Positions 61,577 through 62,292 of a stretch of DNA of 62,292 nt are shown here, one piece after another. Origin of the DNA: an uncultured Prevotella sp. (lineage in GTDB: Bacteria; Bacteroidota; Bacteroidia; Bacteroidales; Bacteroidaceae); NCBI GenBank assembly GCA_900322035.1, contig ONYL01000019.1, positions 1 to 62,292 on the forward strand, read 5' to 3'. The stretch's first letter is position 1, and the number at the start of each line of letters is the position of its first letter. The notes below the pieces were generated by a model. It made no database searches. It had not been told where the DNA came from and saw only the letters and a list, made by a program, of their open reading frames with translations. The translations under genes and the position numbers were made by a program.

Positions 61577-61584
61577 TAATTTTG
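61577..61584 (+). promoter_or_regulatory. -7 box upstream of the DUF488 gene
   Basis: TAATTTTG matches TAnnTTTG; no TTTG at the ideal distance. It would give a leader of about 135 bases. The rest of 61355-61724 contains the putA terminator and no supported gene; a minus-strand open frame there (CQLSVGPMVRIFLREATFLS) is not convincing. Confidence 0.45.
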
Positions 61585-61724
61585 CAAAAAAGAAATAAAC
61601 AAGCAAAAAGGTGCTGCAACGAAAGGTCTTAACCCAGTGACACGTACTCAGGAAAGTTGCTTCTCTTAAGAATATTCGAACCATAGGGCCTACAGAAAGT
61701 TGACACCTTGGAAATAGGAAAGAT

Positions 61725-62111
61725 ATGAACATAAAATTGAAACGCGCTTATGAACCGGCCGAAGCCAACGACGGCCTCCGCATACTCGTAGACCGAATGT
61801 GGCCGCGTGGCATCAAAAAGACCGACCTGCCCTATGACATATGGGCCAAAGACGTAACTCCGACTATAGAACTTCGCCGTTTCTTCCACGACAATCCTTA
61901 CGGCAACTGGGAGGAGTTCAGCCGCCGATATAAGGAACAATTGATGCACAGCGAAGCACTCGACAAATTAGCGGCCTATATCCGCGACGGTCATTTCAAT
62001 ACCGTCACCCTCCTCTACGGCTTCCGGAATCCCATCAAAAATCATGCTGTCGTATTGAGACAGGCTCTTTTGGAACGTATTCAAGGTACACTTCTCTCCC
62101 CCACGCCATAA
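61725..62111 (+). CDS. DUF488 family protein
   Basis: Protein of 128 aa. LKRAYEPAEANDGLRILVDR, MWPRGIKKTDLPYDIWAKDV and LLYGFRNPIKNHAVVLRQAL are characteristic of DUF488 (YeaO-like). The biochemical function is not established; a role in stress response or metal handling has been suggested for relatives. Single gene with its own terminator. Confidence 0.85.
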   Translation: MNIKLKRAYEPAEANDGLRILVDRMWPRGIKKTDLPYDIWAKDVTPTIELRRFFHDNPYGNWEEFSRRYKEQLMHSEALDKLAAYIRDGHFNTVTLLYGFRNPIKNHAVVLRQALLERIQGTLLSPTP

Positions 62112-62124
62112 AACAATAAAAAGA

Positions 62125-62162
62125 AAAGAGGATGCATCAAAATTCTGGTGCATCCTCTTTTT
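62125..62162 (+). terminator. Terminator after the DUF488 gene
   Basis: A perfect 12-bp stem (62125-62136 / 62149-62160; AAAGAGGATGCA) ends in a T-run. Confidence 0.85.
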
Positions 62163-62253
62163 CGTATTATTTAGGTTCAATGGATATTTTCCGTGGATTG
62201 GATATGTTGTTTCATTTCGTATAGTCCTGACTTCACCAATGAATAAATGGTAA

Positions 62254-62292
62254 TAGAAAATCATGGACGAAAATTGCCTGGGCATAAAATTG
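62254..62292 (+). repeat. Fourth copy of the structured repeat, apparently without the hairpin, cut by the window end
   Basis: ATAGAAAATCATGGAC is followed directly by GAAAATTGCC and GGCATAAAATTG. In copies 2 and 3 the left motif TAGGAAAATCATGG and the right motif GAAAAT(T/C)GC...GC(A/G)TAAAATTGCC are separated by 110-125 bases of hairpin. Here they abut. The tail continues beyond the window. Confidence 0.6.

Noticed and set aside
61629-61680. A tRNA-like TTCGAA stretch near 61676
   Set aside because: No cloverleaf can be drawn around it; acceptor and anticodon stems are absent.
61388-61732. A 114-codon minus-strand frame (CQLSVGPMVRIFLREATFLS) upstream of DUF488
   Set aside because: It runs through the putA terminator and the DUF488 start region and shows no domain. 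I have a vague sense of similar short frames in related genomes, which more likely reflects a conserved leader than a protein.

Overview
The window looks like chromosome of a Prevotellaceae-type member of the Bacteroidota (inference). The basis is the SusC/SusD pair, DUF4249 and DUF1735 lipoproteins, a BspA-like leucine-rich protein, a type IX sorting domain, FecR/ECF regulation with STN-domain receptors, and many -7 boxes of the Bacteroidota form TAnnTTTG. Several of these boxes have TTTG 19 bases upstream. I saw no rRNA, tRNA, CRISPR array or phage module.

Layout. 0-6.5 kb (+): outer-membrane barrel, TonB-dependent receptor, DUF4249 lipoprotein, FecR-type protein, BspA-like lipoprotein. 6.7-10.8 kb: SNF2/SWIM helicase-like ATPase, a Rpn/PDDEXK-type nuclease, and a frameshifted gene relic. 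10.8-17.6 kb (-): complete histidine-to-glutamate operon ftcD-hutU-hutH-hutI. 17.6-21 kb: remnants of two different insertion sequences around a DUF3267 metalloprotease-like membrane protein and a T9SS-sorted protein. 21-28.5 kb: a lipoprotein serine protease (-), then a compact nitrous oxide reductase operon (+) nosZ-nosB-like-nosL-nosD-nosF-nosY. 29.2-40.2 kb (-): a polysaccharide/N-glycan utilisation locus with ECF sigma (interrupted by an amber codon), FecR, SusC, SusD, GH18 and two DUF1735 lipoproteins; the 1.2 kb between fecR and susC is filled by structured repeats. 41-47.9 kb (+): porin, imelysin-like lipoprotein, di-haem protein, fused ResB-CcsA cytochrome c synthase. 48-53.6 kb: a nonsense-interrupted Rid-type gene, a sodium:solute symporter, rsmI, a coiled-coil lipoprotein, tadA (-), birA, pyrH. 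53.7-62.3 kb: S9 peptidase (-), EEP-family hydrolase, putA with a structured leader, DUF488.

How it fits together. Histidine (hut) and proline (putA) both end at glutamate, and an S9 peptidase could supply peptides, so amino-acid catabolism is a theme. Nitrous oxide reductase gives a respiratory electron sink, and the ccsBA-type synthase would mature c-type haems such as those of the neighbouring di-haem protein. The GH18 locus suggests growth on host glycans.

The least expected content is non-coding. (1) Three elements of about 175-240 bp between fecR and susC share a conserved loop core and a conserved tail, but their long paired stems differ in sequence and still pair. A fourth copy, apparently without the hairpin, runs off the right end. 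(2) A seven-unit 22-bp tandem array lies at 40.5 kb, with a possible degenerate relative at 57.4 kb that forms interleaved inverted repeats. (3) A second hairpin family with conserved loops lies at 28.9-29.1 kb. Also notable are in-frame nonsense codons in two otherwise intact genes and an SSG rather than ASG cofactor triad in HutH.
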